A stretch of DNA of 64,000 bases from Hybos culiciformis (GCA_964007475.1 CAXFZM010000074.1:62001-126000), one strand, 5' to 3'; numbered from the stretch's first letter, positions 30,830-41,698 are shown. Notes: generated by a model not told the origin, from the sequence alone. Program-made: numbers and translations.

Positions 30830-31360
30830 TAATAAAAATAAAAAAAAATAAAAAAAATTGTTTATTCTCTATTTATACTTATAATATAATTACTTTTTAT
30901 TTTTAGTCTTTTGTTTTATAAATTTTTTTTATCACAATTTTCATCATATTTTAAAATTAAATTTGAACATAAAATTACATTTTCACATATATAATTTTAG
31001 TCTTTTGTTTTCTACATTTTTTTATCACAATTTTCATCATATTTTAAAATTAAATTTGAATATAAAATTAAATTTTCACATATATAAAATAAAATTAAAT
31101 TTAAACATATATAACATAAAAACTTACTTACAATACTTAAAAATACTTATACAAAAACAAATCAGGCGGTCATCAAACAAAACAATATGTTTTAAAATAA
31201 ACTTAAAATAAACAAAACACAAGTATCTTAAACAGTAAGAATATTCATAACTCACGTTAATTCAATTCGCCGAATTGAGCTTCGTAACTAATTAAGAAAC
31301 TTTTCATTTGTCCTGAAAATAAAATGAAAAAAAAATAAAAAAACCAGAAAAGCTTGTTTC
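30830..31360. other. A/T-rich spacer of the H15 module
   Basis: Contains a tandem repeat of about 105-120 bases (TTTTAGTCTTTTGTTTT, TATCACAATTTTCATCATAT, TTAAAATTAAATTTGA) and, near 31160, a scar (CAGGCGGTCATC) of the plus-strand H15 relic that is longer in the sister module at 39377-39475. Confidence 0.6.
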
Positions 31361-31366
31361 GATCGC

Positions 31367-31410
31367 GTTCGTCCAATCTGATCTCATCAGTGGCTGATGA
31401 GTGGACGAAC
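31367..31410. repeat. Two-step perfect hairpin
   Basis: GTTCGTCCA (31367-31375) pairs with TGGACGAAC (31402-31410), and inside it CTCATCAG (31383-31390) pairs with CTGATGAG (31394-31401) around a TGG loop; seven bases bulge on one side. Identical at 39712-39755. Confidence 0.85.
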
Positions 31411-31507
31411 TAGCCAGACAAACTTTACTCAAAAACAATTCACACTACTTTACATATAGTAAAATATGTTATATTGATATGTGAGTTCAAAAAAATTATA
31501 TACATAC

Positions 31508-31624
31508 CTAGCAATTCGGCAAGAGTTCTGACATTGACATTTTCCCTGCTTTGATTACTCGGATGTTCAGGTCGGCTTCTGCGGGCGCCGCCCGAAGCTG
31601 CTGAATGTTCTCTCAACGGTTGAT
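31508..31624 (-). CDS. H15-family exon 3, variant
   Basis: Between CTTTTTCAG and GTATGTATA the 117-base exon enters and leaves in phase 1: DQPLREHSAASGGARRSRPE, HPSNQSRENVNVRTLAELLG. It begins like other exon 3 copies (DQPLRE) but has another tail, lacking S-V-S-D and N-V-D-Y-K. It follows exon 2 of the chimeric array at 31.7 kb and is repeated near 39.85-39.97 kb. Confidence 0.6.
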
Positions 31625-32585
31625 CTGAAAAAGAAAATTTTTTTTATTTAATTAAAATTTGTTTTATAAATTATTTAAGGATTATTCTTCTTTTTTACCT
31701 TCTGCACTTCGTGCTGGCCCCGCCGACCTACTCCTCCGATTTCTCGCTGAAACTGAAAAAGAAAAAGAAATTTAAAAAAAAGGGCAATAGATTAGAAAAA
31801 AAAGCCACTTACAATCGGGGTTGATCCTGTAAGATCCAGACGAACCTCCTACGCCCTTCGTCTGGATGTATTTCCCCCTCGCCACCGATTCAATGATGAT
31901 AAAATGTTATGAAACTCAGCCTCATAGTCTATGTTTTCGGGCAAAATTACCGCGTTCATGTCAGACACCGAAATGCTTCGGCGTCTGTCAGCACGGGGTA
32001 ATTCCCTAAACAGTTGATCTGAAAAAGAAAATTTTTTTCATTTAATTAAAATTTGTTTTATAAATTATTTAAGGATTAATCTTCTTTTTTACCTTCTGCA
32101 CTTCGTGCTGGCCCCGCCGACCTGCTCCTCCGATTTCTCGCTGAAACTGAAAAAGAAAAAGAAATTAAAAAAAAAGGGCAATAGATTAGACAAAAAAAAG
32201 CCACTTACAATCGGGGTTGATCCTGTAAGATCCAGACGAACCTCCTACGCCCTTCGTCTGGATGTATTTCCCCCTCGCCACCGATTCAATGATGATAAAA
32301 TGTTATGAAACTCAGCCTCATAGTCTATGTTTTCGGGCAAAATTACCGCGTTCATGTCAGACACCGAATTGCTTCGGCGTCTGTCAGCACGGGGTAATTC
32401 CCTAAACGGTTGATCTGAAAAAGAAAATTTTTTTTATTTAATTAAAATTTGTTTTATAAATTATTTAAGGATTATTCTTCTTTTTTACCTTCTGCACTTC
32501 GTGCTGGCCCCGCCGACCTGCTCCTCCGATTTCTCGCTGAAACTGAAAAAGAAAAAGAAATTAAAAAAAAAGGGCAATAGATTAG
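31625..32585 (-). repeat. Chimeric H15 exon array, 395-bp units
   Basis: The acceptor GTTGATCTGAAAAAG (plus strand) recurs at 31619, 32013 and 32409, spacing about 395. Each unit has exon 2 (54 nt) and the fused exon 3/exon 1 of 206 nt (31813-32018 and 32209-32414), ending in GTAAGT. The units are almost identical to each other and to those at 28.6, 37.2 and 40.2-41.3 kb. The third exon 2 (near 32490-32545) is cut off by the inverted repeat at 32586. Confidence 0.85.
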
Positions 32586-32829
32586 AAAAAAAAACACACG
32601 AAGCAGTCATAGGAACTGCCGAAAGAAGTTTATACTTAAAGCTTTAAACTATGAAATAACAATGACTACAAATAATGGACTGCTTTTGGACTGCTGGACT
32701 GATTTTTATTTTAATTTACATTTTGTACTGAGCAGCCCATCATTTATAGCCACTGTTATTTCATAGTTTAAAGCTTTAAGTATAAACTTCTTTCGGCAGT
32801 TCCTATGACTGCTTCGTGTGTTTTTTTTT
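32586..32829. mobile_element. Long-inverted-repeat foldback element
   Basis: The left arm (ACACGAAGCAGTCATAGGAA to CTATGAAATAAC) and the right arm (GTTATTTCATAG to TTCCTATGACTGCTTCGTGT) are perfectly complementary over about 75 bases. Inwards the pairing continues with mismatches for about 30 more, leaving a small loop. No coding capacity. It has inserted in, or cut off, an H15 chimeric unit. Confidence 0.85.
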
Positions 32830-32998
32830 ATATTTTGAGCCAGGACGACTCTAAAAGTAGCTAACTACCCAAAACTTTTGGGCAGGTAATCTTTATTTCA
32901 CCGGCGCTACCTATTTAAAAAACATTTTTTTTTGCATATTTTAAGCAGGGAAGACCCTAACCATAGCTCCCTCTCCAAAATTTTTGGTCAGGTAATTC
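32829..32998. repeat. 110-bp repeat, left group (interrupted by satellite)
   Basis: Two units of TATTTTGAGCCAGGACGACT, CCCAAAACTTTTGGGCAGGT and AATCTTTATTTCACCGG-type sequence. The second unit is cut at GGTCAGGTAATTCC, where the 12-bp satellite starts. Confidence 0.8.
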
Positions 32999-35900
32999 CA
33001 CCCTCACTTCCGCCCTCACTTCCGCCCTCACTTCTGCCCTAACTACCAACCTGATTCCGCCCTACCAACCTGATTTCCGCCCTCACTACCACCCTCGCTT
33101 CCGCCCTCACTTCCGCACTCACTTCCGCCCTCACTTCCGCCCTCACTTCCGCCCTCACTTCCGCCCTCACTTCCGCCCAAACTTCCGCCCTCACTTCCGC
33201 CCTCACTTCCGCCCTCACTTCCGCCCACACTTCCGCCCTCACTTCCGCCCTCACTTCCGCCCTCACTTCCGCCATCACTTCCGCTCTCACTTCCGCCCTC
33301 ACTTCCGCCCTCACTTCCGCCCTCACTTCCGCCCTCACTTCCGCCCTTACTTCCGCCCTCACTTCCGCCCTCACTTCCGCCTTCACCTCCGCCCTCACTT
33401 CCGCCCTCACTTCCACCCTCACTTCCGCCCTCACTTCCGCCCTCACTTCCGCCCTCACTTCCGACCTCACTTCCGCCCTCACTTCCGCCCTCACTTCCGC
33501 CCTCACTTCCACCCTCACTTCCGCCTTAATTCCGCCCTCACTTCCGCCCTCACTTCCGCACTCACTTCTGCCCGCACTTCCGCCCTCACTTCCACTCTCA
33601 CTTCCGCCCTCACTTCCGCACTCACTTCCGCCCTCACTTCCGCCCTCACTTCCGACCTCACTTCCGCCCTCACTTCCGCCCTCACTTCCGCCCTCACTTC
33701 CAACCTCACTTCCGCCCTCACTTCCGTCCTCACTTCTGCCCTAACTACCAACCTCTCTTCCGCCCTCACTTCCGTCCTGATTTCCACCCTGATTTTCGCC
33801 CTCACTACCACCCTCGCTTCCGCCCTCACTTCCTCTCTCACTTCCGCCCTCACTTCCGCCCTCACTTCCGCCCTCACTTCCGCCTCACTTCCGCCCTCAC
33901 TCCCGCCCTCACTTCCGCCCTCACTTCCGCCCTCACTTCCACCCTCACTTCCGCCCTCACTTCCGCCCTCACTTCCGCCCGCACTTCCACCCTCACTTCC
34001 TCCCTCACTTCCGCCCTCACTTCCGCCCTAACTACCGCCCTTACTTCCGCCCTAACTTCCGCCCTAACTTCTGTCCTCCGTTCCGCCCGCCCTTCCGTCC
34101 TCACTTCCAACCTCACTTCCGCCCTCACTTCCGTCCTCACTTCCGTCCTCACTTCCGTCCTCACTTCCGCCCTCACTTCCGCCCTCACTTCCGCCCTCAC
34201 TTCTGCCCTCATTTCCGCCCTCACTTCCGCCCTCACTTCTGCCCTCATTTCCGCCCTCACTTCCGCCCTCACTTCTGCCCTCACTTCCGCCCTCACTTCC
34301 GCCCTCACTTCCGCCCTCACTTCCGCCCTCACTTCCGCCCTCACTTCCGCCCTCACTTCCGCCCTCACTTCCGCCCTCACTTCCGACCTCACTTCCGCCC
34401 TCACTTCCGCCCTCACTTCCGCCCTCACTTCCGCCCTCACTTCCGCCCTCACTTCCGCCCTCACTTCCGCCCTCACTTCTGCCCTCATTTCTGCCCTCAC
34501 TTACGCCCTCACTTCCGCCCTCACTTCCGCCCTCACTTCCGCCCTCACTTCCGCCCGCACTTCCGCCCTCACTTCCGCCCTCACTTCCGCCCTCACTTCT
34601 GCCCTCACTTCCGCCCTCACTTCCGCCCTCACTTCCGCCCTCACTTCCGCCCTCACTTCCGCCCTCACTTCCACCCTCACTTCCTCCCTCACTTCCGCCC
34701 TCACTTCCGCCCTAACTTCCGCCCTCACTTCCGCCCTAACTTCCGCCCTAACTTCCGCCCTAACTTCTGTACTCCGTTCCGCCCTCCCTTCCGACCTCTC
34801 TTCAGCCCTTACTGCCGCCCTCACTTCCGCCCTCACTTCTGCCCTCATTTCTGCCCTCACTTACGCCCTCACTTCCGCCCTCACTTCCGCCCTCACTTCC
34901 GCCCTCACTTCCGCCCTCACTTCCAACCTCACTTCCGCCCTCACTTCCGCCCTCACTTCCGCCCTCACTTCCGCCCTCACTTCCGCCCTCACTTCCGCCC
35001 TCACTTCTGCCCTCATTTCTGCCCTCACTTACGCCCTCACTTCCGCCCTCACTTCCGCCCTCACTTCCGCCCTCACTTCCACCCTCACTTCCGCCCTCAC
35101 TTCCGCCCTCACTTCCGCCCGCACTTCCACCCTCACTTCCTCCCTCACTTCCGCCCTCACTTCCGCCCTAACTTCCGCCCTTACTTCCGCCCTAACTTCC
35201 GCCCTAACTTCTGTCCTCCGTTCCGCCCTCCCTTCCGCCCGTCCTTCCGTCCTCACTTCCAACCTCACTTCCGCCCTCACTTCCGTCCTCACTTCCGTCC
35301 TCACTTCCGTCCTCACTTCCGCCCTCACTTCCGCCCTGCCCTCACTTCCGCCCTCACTTCTGCCCTCATTTCCGCCCTCACTTCCGCCCTCACTTCTGCC
35401 CTCATTTCCGCCCTCACTTCCGCCCTCACTTCTGCCCTCACTTCCGTCCTCACTTCTGCCCTAACTACCAACCTCTCTTCCGCCCTCACTTCCGTCCTGA
35501 TTTCCACCCTGATTTCCGCCCTCACTACCACCCTCGCTTCCGCCCTCACTTCCTCTCTCACTTCCGCCCTCACTTCCGCCCTCACTTCCGCCCTCACTTC
35601 CGCCTCACTTCCGCCCTCACTTCCGCCCTCACTTCCGCCCTCACTTCCGCCCTCACTTCCACCCTCACTTCCGCCCTCACTTCCGCCCTCACTTCCGCCC
35701 GCACTTCCACCCTCACTTCCTCCCTCACTTCCGCCCTCACTTCCGCCCTAACTTCCGCCCTTACTTCCGCCCTAACTTCCGCCCTAACTTCTGTCCTCCG
35801 TTCCGCCCTCCCTTCCGCCCGCCCTTCCGTCCTCACTTCCAACCTCACTTCCGCCCTCACTTCCGCCCTCACTTCCGCCCTCACTTCCGCCCTCACTTCC

Positions 35901-36570
35901 GCCCTCACTTCCGCCCTCACTTCCGCCCTCACTTCTGCCCTCATTTCCGCCCTCACTTCCGCCCTCACTTCTGCCCTCACTTCTGCCCTCACTTCCGCCC
36001 TCACTTCCGCCCTCACTTCCGCCCTCACTTCCGCCCTCACTTCCGCCTCACTTCCGACCTCACTTCCGCCCTCACTTCCGCCCTCACTTCCGCCCTCACT
36101 TCCGCCCTCACTTCCGCCCTCACTTCCGCCCTCACTTCCGCCCTCACTTCCGCCCTCACTTCCGCCCTCACTTCCGCCCTCACTTCTGCCCTCATTTCTG
36201 CCCTCACTTACGCCCTCACTTCCGCCCTCACTTCCGCCCTCACTTCCGCCCGCACTTCCGCCCTCACTTCCGCCCTCACTTCCGCCCTCACTTCTGCCCT
36301 CACTTCCGCCCTCACTTCCGCCCTCACTTCCGCCCTCACTTCCGCCCTCACTTCCACCCTCACTTCCGCCCTCACTTCCACCCTCACTTCCTCCCTCACT
36401 TCCGCCCTCACTTCCGCCCTAACTTCCGCCCTCACTTCCGCCCTAACTTCCGCCCTAACTTCCGCCCTAACTTCTGTACTCCGTTCCGCCCTCCCTTCCG
36501 CCCTCCCTTCCGACCTCTCTTCAGCCCTTACTGCCGCCCTCTCTTCAGCCCTTACTGCCGCCCTCACTTC
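32999..36570. repeat. 12-bp satellite (CCCTCACTTCCG)n, about 3.6 kb
   Basis: Nearly 300 tandem copies of CCCTCACTTCCG with scattered variants (CCCTAACTTCCG, CCCTCACTTCTG, ACCCTCACTTCC). Variant blocks recur as larger units: TCTGTCCTCCGTTCCGCCC near 34070, 35210 and 35790; TCTGTACTCCGTTCCGCCC near 34765 and 36470; CTACCACCCTCGCTTCCGCC near 33090, 33810 and 35525. So amplification happened at several scales. Because 12 is divisible by three, frames stay open and read V-R-A-E or G-G-S-E; these are not genes. Confidence 0.98.
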
Positions 36571-36835
36571 CTTCCTTTTTTTTGGGCAGGTAATCTTTAT
36601 TTCTCACCCGAGCTACCTATTTAAAAAAAAAAAATTATTTTGGTATATTTTGAGGCGGGAAGACTCTAACTGTAGCTCCGTATCCAAAATTTTTGGTCAG
36701 GTAATCTAATTATTTGATCGGAGGAAAAAATTTTTTTTAACATATTTTGAGCCGACACGACCTAACCGTAGGTCACTGCCCAAAAAATTTTCGGCAGGTA
36801 ATCTTTATTTCACCGGACCTACCTATTTTGAAAAA
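36571..36835. repeat. 110-bp repeat, right group
   Basis: Three units resume exactly at GGGCAGGTAATCTTTATTTC after the satellite, with TATTTTGAGGCGGGAAGACT and TATTTTGAGCCGACACGACC variants. The satellite therefore sits within a repeat of this family. Confidence 0.8.
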
Positions 36836-36839
36836 TAAA

Positions 36840-37090
36840 TTTTAGTTGTTAGATAATTTGTAAACGAAAGATTTTTAAAAAATAATTTGAATTTAAATTT
36901 TCCGTGCTAAATTATTTTGTTTTTATAAATGACAAATGATTATTGAACTACCTAATTTGAAAAAAAATTTAAATTTTAAAAAATTTGTAAACGTAAGATT
37001 TTTAAAAATAATTTGAATTTAAATTTTTCGCGCCAAATTATTTTGTTTTTATAAATAACAAATGATTATTGAGTTGACTCATTTTTTTTG
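36840..37090. repeat. A/T-rich tandem duplication of about 125 bp
   Basis: GATAATTTGTAAACGAAAGA to AAATGATTATTGAACTAC is repeated once with few changes (AAATTTGTAAACGTAAGA to AAATGATTATTGAGTTGAC). No gene. Confidence 0.75.
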
Positions 37091-37231
37091 AGTATTCAAA
37101 CGGTACAGCATGTCGTTTTTTTTTTTAACTCAAATTCGAATGAGTAAAAAAATTTTTACCCCCTACAGAATTACTCATTTATATCATACACCGCGTTAAA
37201 AGAAGTATAAACTTCAAAAAAAGCCACTTAC

Positions 37232-37414
37232 AATCGGGGTTGATCCTGTAAGATTCAGACGAACCTCCTACGCCCTTCGTCTGGATGTATTTCCCCCTCG
37301 CCACCGATTCAATGATGATAAAATGTTATGAAACTCAGCCTCATAGTCTATGTTTTCGGGTAAAATTACCGCGTTCATGTCAGACACCGAATTGCTTCGG
37401 TGTCTGTCAGCACT
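37232..37414 (-). pseudogene. Chimeric H15 exon (exon 3/exon 1)
   Basis: Same fused exon as at 29030-29203, starting at the CAG in TTTTATGCAG and reading KRSADRHRSNSVSDMNAVIL, then N-I-D-Y-E-A-E-F and the exon-1 end, with GTAAGT at 37226-37231. It opens the second copy of the H15 module. Confidence 0.75.
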
Positions 37415-37655
37415 TCGTTTCTGCATAAAAAAAAATTTATTTTATTATTTTTTGCTGACTCCTCTGAGAATGACACTTTGAACTGATATATATGTACTTA
37501 CAATGTTCAGCAAAACCTTACACTCCCCCGTAGCCCCACGCCACTGACTTGTACGTAGTTCCCACTACGAAGCTGCAGATTAATGTAGCTTCCGATTTCT
37601 CAAAAATAAAACTAAAAAGAATTAATATTATTTAATATAATATATATGCACTTAC

Positions 37656-37875
37656 AATGTTCAACAAAGCCAACAGACCCGCGGAGCCCCACGCCACTCA
37701 CTTGCACGTAGTTCCCACTACGCAGCTGCTCTTTTATGTAATCACCAATTTCTTGGTGGTAGCGGGAACTACGTACGTGGAAGTGCTGCTCCACATACTT
37801 TTCAATGGCCCGGAACGACACTGCAGGTCGGTTCAAAAAAAATATGGCCGCATCAACCATTCTGTTTATTTCCAT
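37656..37875 (-). CDS. H15 (family C) winged-helix exon 1, module copy 2
   Basis: As 29437-29656 but with R-S-S-R-Y and G-F-V-E-H in place of G-F-A-E-H. Open from ATG 37875 to the GTAAGT donor. About 100 bases downstream lies the truncated exon relic (37495-37605). Confidence 0.75.
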
Positions 37876-37997
37876 TATTAATTCCTAAAAAGCAAAAAAA
37901 TTTGGGAATCAAGTTTATACAATTCAATTCAATTCGATTTTATTTAAGTTATAGTTTTGTTTTTTTTTACAATATTTTACAATCTGAAGTTATAGAT

Positions 37998-38297
37998 TTA
38001 CATGGTAATCTTTGAAATTTTCTGCAAACATTTTTCCAAGGGTCTCTGTCGCAACAGTCGATTAGTCCGTAGTTTATCTCCACATAATTTTTTATTGCTT
38101 GAACCTCCTTTGCCCTTTGTTTGTATATATTTCCTCCGCGCCGCCGATTCTATGATGTGATTGTTGATATCTTTTTTAAATTTTTTGACATCCACGTTTT
38201 TATGCCGCAAGTTGTCCAATATGTCCTTCTTGGACGACCCGTTCTTTTTAGCACATTCTAGCACCGCCTGATCAATTAAATTAAATAAAGCTTCCAT
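37998..38297 (-). CDS. H15 (family B) protein with substituted C-terminus, copy 2
   Basis: 99 codons as at 29779-30078, with D-Q-A-V-L and I-E-S-A-A-R in place of D-Q-T-V-L and I-E-S-V-A-R. The unusual tail (CGDKLRTNRLLRQRPL) is unchanged, so the fusion predates duplication of the module. Confidence 0.6.
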   Translation of the reverse strand: MEALFNLIDQAVLECAKKNGSSKKDILDNLRHKNVDVKKFKKDINNHIIESAARRKYIQTKGKGGSSNKKLCGDKLRTNRLLRQRPLEKCLQKISKITM

Positions 38298-38464
38298 TTA
38301 ATCTAAAAAGAAAAAGTAGCAGATGCTAATTAAAAGATGTCAGCGTGCCGGTATAACTGTCCGAATGGTTACTGGCGATAATATAAATGCGGCACGTTCC
38401 ACTCTGATCTCTTAATTATTATATATATATATTATTATATTTTTATATTTATAGGCAAACATAC

Positions 38465-39017
38465 TTAAAACTTTATGAAGTTGATTTTTATAATCAACAT
38501 TATCCGGCAGAATTACAGCATTGACATCTGACACCGAATTGCTTCGGCGTCTGTCTGCACGCGAATCTCTTGGTGGTAATTCTCTCAACGGTTGATCTGA
38601 AAAAGAAAATTTTTTTTATTTAATTAAAATTTGTTTTATAAATTATTTAAGGATTATTCTTCTTTTTCACTTTCCGCGCTTCGTGCTGGCCCCGCCGACC
38701 TGCTCCTCCGATTTCTCGCTGAAAATGAAAAAGAAAAAGAAATTAAAAAAAAAGTGCAATAGATTAGAAAAAAAAAAGCCACTTACAATCGGGGTTGATC
38801 CTGTAAGATCCACATGAACCTCCTTTGCTCTTTGTTTGTATATATTTCCTCCGCGCCACCGATTCTTTTATGTGATTGTTGATGTCTTTCTTGAATATTT
38901 TGACATCAACGTTTTTCTTCCGCAGATTGTCCAATATGTCTTTCTTGCAAAACCCATTCTTTTTGACGCATTCTGCGACCGCCTGATCTACTATTTTTTT
39001 TAAATTATCCATTTGAT
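38465..39017 (-). CDS. Three-exon H15 (family B) gene, copy 2, exon 2 acceptor mutated
   Basis: Exon 1 39017-38787 (ATG 39012; FCKKDILDNLRKKNVDVKIF), exon 2 38724-38671, exon 3 38596-38465 (DQPLRELPPRDSRADRRRSN, SVSDVNAVILPDNVDYKNQL). The exon 2 acceptor is CAT in place of CAG. The next CAG is six bases further, so splicing there would delete two residues but keep the frame. All else is open and phase 1. Confidence 0.65.
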
Positions 39018-39376
39018 CTAAAAAGAAAAAAAAATATGTAAGCATAATAATAAAAATAAAAAAAAATAAAAAAAATTGTTTATTCTCTATTTATTCTTAT
39101 ATAATTACTTTTTATTTTTAGTCTTTTGTTTTATACATTTTTTTTATCACAATTTTCATCATATTTTAAAATTAAATTTGAACATAAAATTACATTTTCA
39201 CATATATAATTTTAGTCTTTTGTTTTCTACATTTTTTTATCACAATTTTCATCATATTTTAAAATTAAATTTGAATATAAAATTAAATTTTCACATATAT
39301 AAAATAAAATTAAATTTAAACATACATAACATAAAAACTTACTTACAATACTTAAAAATACTTATACAAAAACAAA

Positions 39377-39475
39377 TCAGGCGGTCATCGCTGTCCAGAA
39401 AAAGAAAGGATCATGCAAAAAAGACATATTGGAAACGTGGCATCAAAGAACCGGTGGAGAGGGGCAAAGGAGGTT
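39377..39475 (+). pseudogene. H15 relic on the opposite strand
   Basis: The plus strand reads QAVIAVQKKKGSCKKDILET, then after a frameshift KEPVERGKGGCLDL. This is helix 1-2 and the start of the wing of an H15 domain with the middle deleted, and the only clear family member facing right. In module copy 1 only CAGGCGGTCATC remains (31155-31168). Confidence 0.6.
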
Positions 39476-39711
39476 GTCTAGATCTTCAAATCTGAAAATA
39501 TATAAAAATAAAATAAACAAAACACAATATGTTTTAAAATAAACTTAAAATAAACAAAACACAAGTATCTTAAACAGCAACAAGTATCTTCATAACTCAC
39601 GTTAATTCAATTCGCCGAATTGAGCTTCGTAACTAATTAAGAAACTTTTCATTTGTCCTGAAAATAAAATGAAAAAAAAATAAAAAAACCAGAAAAGCTT
39701 GTTTCGATCGC

Positions 39712-39755
39712 GTTCGTCCAATCTGATCTCATCAGTGGCTGATGAGTGGACGAAC
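39712..39755. repeat. Two-step perfect hairpin, copy 2
   Basis: Identical to 31367-31410: GTTCGTCCA/TGGACGAAC outside, CTCATCAG/CTGATGAG inside. Confidence 0.85.
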
Positions 39756-39849
39756 TAGCCAGACAAACTTTACTCAAAAACAATTCACACTACTTTACAT
39801 ATAGTAAAATATGTTATATTGATATGTGAGTTCAAAAAAAATATATACA

Positions 39850-39968
39850 TACCTAGCAATTCGGCAAGAGTTCTGACATTGACATTTTCCCTGCTTTGAT
39901 TACTCGGATGTTCAGGTCGGCTTCTGCGGGCGCCGCCCGAAGCTGCTGAAGGTTCTCTCAACGGTTGA
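39850..39968 (-). CDS. H15-family exon 3 variant, copy 2
   Basis: As 31508-31624, with E-P-S in place of E-H-S at the start (DQPLREPSAASGGARRSRPE). Open in phase 1 between CTTTTTCAG and GTATGTATA. Confidence 0.6.
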
Positions 39969-41275
39969 TCTGAAAAAGAAAAATTTTTTTATTTAATTAA
40001 AATTTGTTTTATAAATTATTTAAGGATTATTCTTCTTTTTTACCTTCTGCACTTCGTGCTGGCCCCGCCGACCTACTCCTCCGATTTCTCGCTGAAACTG
40101 AAAAAGAAAAAGAAATTTAAAAAAAAGAAAAAGAAATTTAAAAAAAAGGGCAATAGATTAGAAAAAAAAAAGCCACTTACAATCGGGGTTGATCCTGTAA
40201 GATTCAGACGAACCTCCTACGCCCTTCGTCTGGATGTACTTCCCCCTCGCCACCGATTCAATGATGATAAAATGTTATGAAACTCAGCCTCATAGTCTAT
40301 GTTTTCGGGCAAAGTTACCGCGTTCATGTCAGACACCGAATTGCTTCGGCGTCTGTCAGCACGGGGTAATTCCCTAAACGGTTGGTCTGAAAAAGAAAAT
40401 TTTTTTTATTTAATTAAAATTTGTTTTATAAATTATTTAAGGATTATTCTTCTTTTTTACCTTCTGCACTTCGTGCTGGCCCCGCCGACCTGCTCCTCCG
40501 ATTTCTCGCTGAAACTGAAAAAGAAAAAGAAATTAAAAAAAAAGGGCAATAGATTAGAAAAAAAAGCCACTTACAATCGGGGTTGATCCTGTAAGATCCA
40601 GACGAACCTCCTACGCCCTTCGTCTGGATGTATTTCCCCCTCGCCAACGATTCAATGATGATAAAATGTTATGAAACTCAGCCTCATAGTCTATGTTTTC
40701 GGGCAAAGTTACCGCGTTCATGTCAGACACCGAATTGCTTCGGCGTCTGTCAGCACGGGGTAATTCCCTAAACGGTTGATCTGAAAAAGAAAATTTTTTT
40801 TATTTAATTAAAATTTGTTTTATAAATTATTTAAGGATTATTCTTCTTTTTTACCTTCTGCACTTCGTGCTGGCCCCGCCGAACTGCTCCTCCGATTTCT
40901 CGCTGAAACTGAAAAAGAAAAAGAAATTAAAAAAAAAGGGCAATAGATTAGAAAAAAAAAAGCCACTTACAATCGGGGTTGATCCTGTAAGATTCAGACG
41001 AACCTCCTACGCCCTTCGTCTGGATGTATTTCCCCCTCGCCTCCGATTAAATGATGATAAAATGTTCTGAAACTCGTAACAATCGGGGTTGATCCTGTAA
41101 GATTCAGACGAACCTCCTACGCCCTTCGTCTGGATGTATTTCCCCCTCGCCACCGATTAAATGATGATAAAATGTTCTGAAACTCAGCCTCATAGTCTAT
41201 GTTTTCGGGCAAAATTACCGCGTTCATGTCAGACACCCAATTGCTTCGGTGTCTGTCAGCACTTCGTTTCTGCAT
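39969..41275 (-). repeat. Chimeric H15 exon array, second locus
   Basis: Units as at 31.6-32.6 kb: fused exons 40181-40386 and 40575-40780 (206 nt each), a third at 40971 upwards, and a partial tandem copy starting near 41088 in which the donor is lost (GATTGTTACG in place of GATTGTAAGT). The first unit has an extra AAAAAGAAATTTAAAAAA in the intron. Exon 2 copies (54 nt) lie between. Confidence 0.8.
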
Positions 41276-41478
41276 AAAAAAAAATTTATTTTATTATTTT
41301 TTGCTGACTCCTCTGAGAATGACACTTTGAACTGATATATATGTACTTACAATGTTCAGCAAAACCTTATACTCTTCCGTAGCCCCACTACGAAGCTGCA
41401 GTTTAATGTAGCTTCCGATTTCTCAAAAATAAAACTAAAAAGAATTAATATTATTTAATATAATATATATGCACTTAC

Positions 41479-41698
41479 AATGTTCAGCAAAGCCAACAGA
41501 CCCGCGGAGCCCCACGCCACTCACTTGCACGTAGTTCCCACTACGCAGCTGCTCTTTTATGTAATCACCAATTTCTTGGTGGTAGCGGGAACTACGTACG
41601 TGGAATTGCTGCTCCACATACTTTTCTATGGCCCGGAACGACACTGCAGGTCGGTTCAAAAAAAATATGGCCGCATCAACCATTCTGTTTATTTCCAT
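41479..41698 (-). CDS. H15 (family C) winged-helix exon 1, module copy 3
   Basis: As 29437-29656, with V-E-Q-Q-F-H-V in place of V-E-Q-H-F-H-V. Open from ATG 41698 to GTAAGT. The downstream relic is shortened to 41345-41425 in this module. Confidence 0.75.

Noticed and set aside
31367..31410. Hammerhead ribozyme
   Set aside because: CTGATGAG and CGAA are present on both strands, but both arise from the palindrome. The GAA is followed by C, stem II would be two to four bases, and no stem III or GUH cleavage site is in place.
32999..36570. Long minus-strand ORFs reading V-R-A-E or G-G-S-E repeats (up to 208 codons)
   Set aside because: They are a by-product of a 12-bp satellite whose length is divisible by three and whose unit lacks stop words. 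Start codons occur only where variants create ATG, and several frames are open at once.
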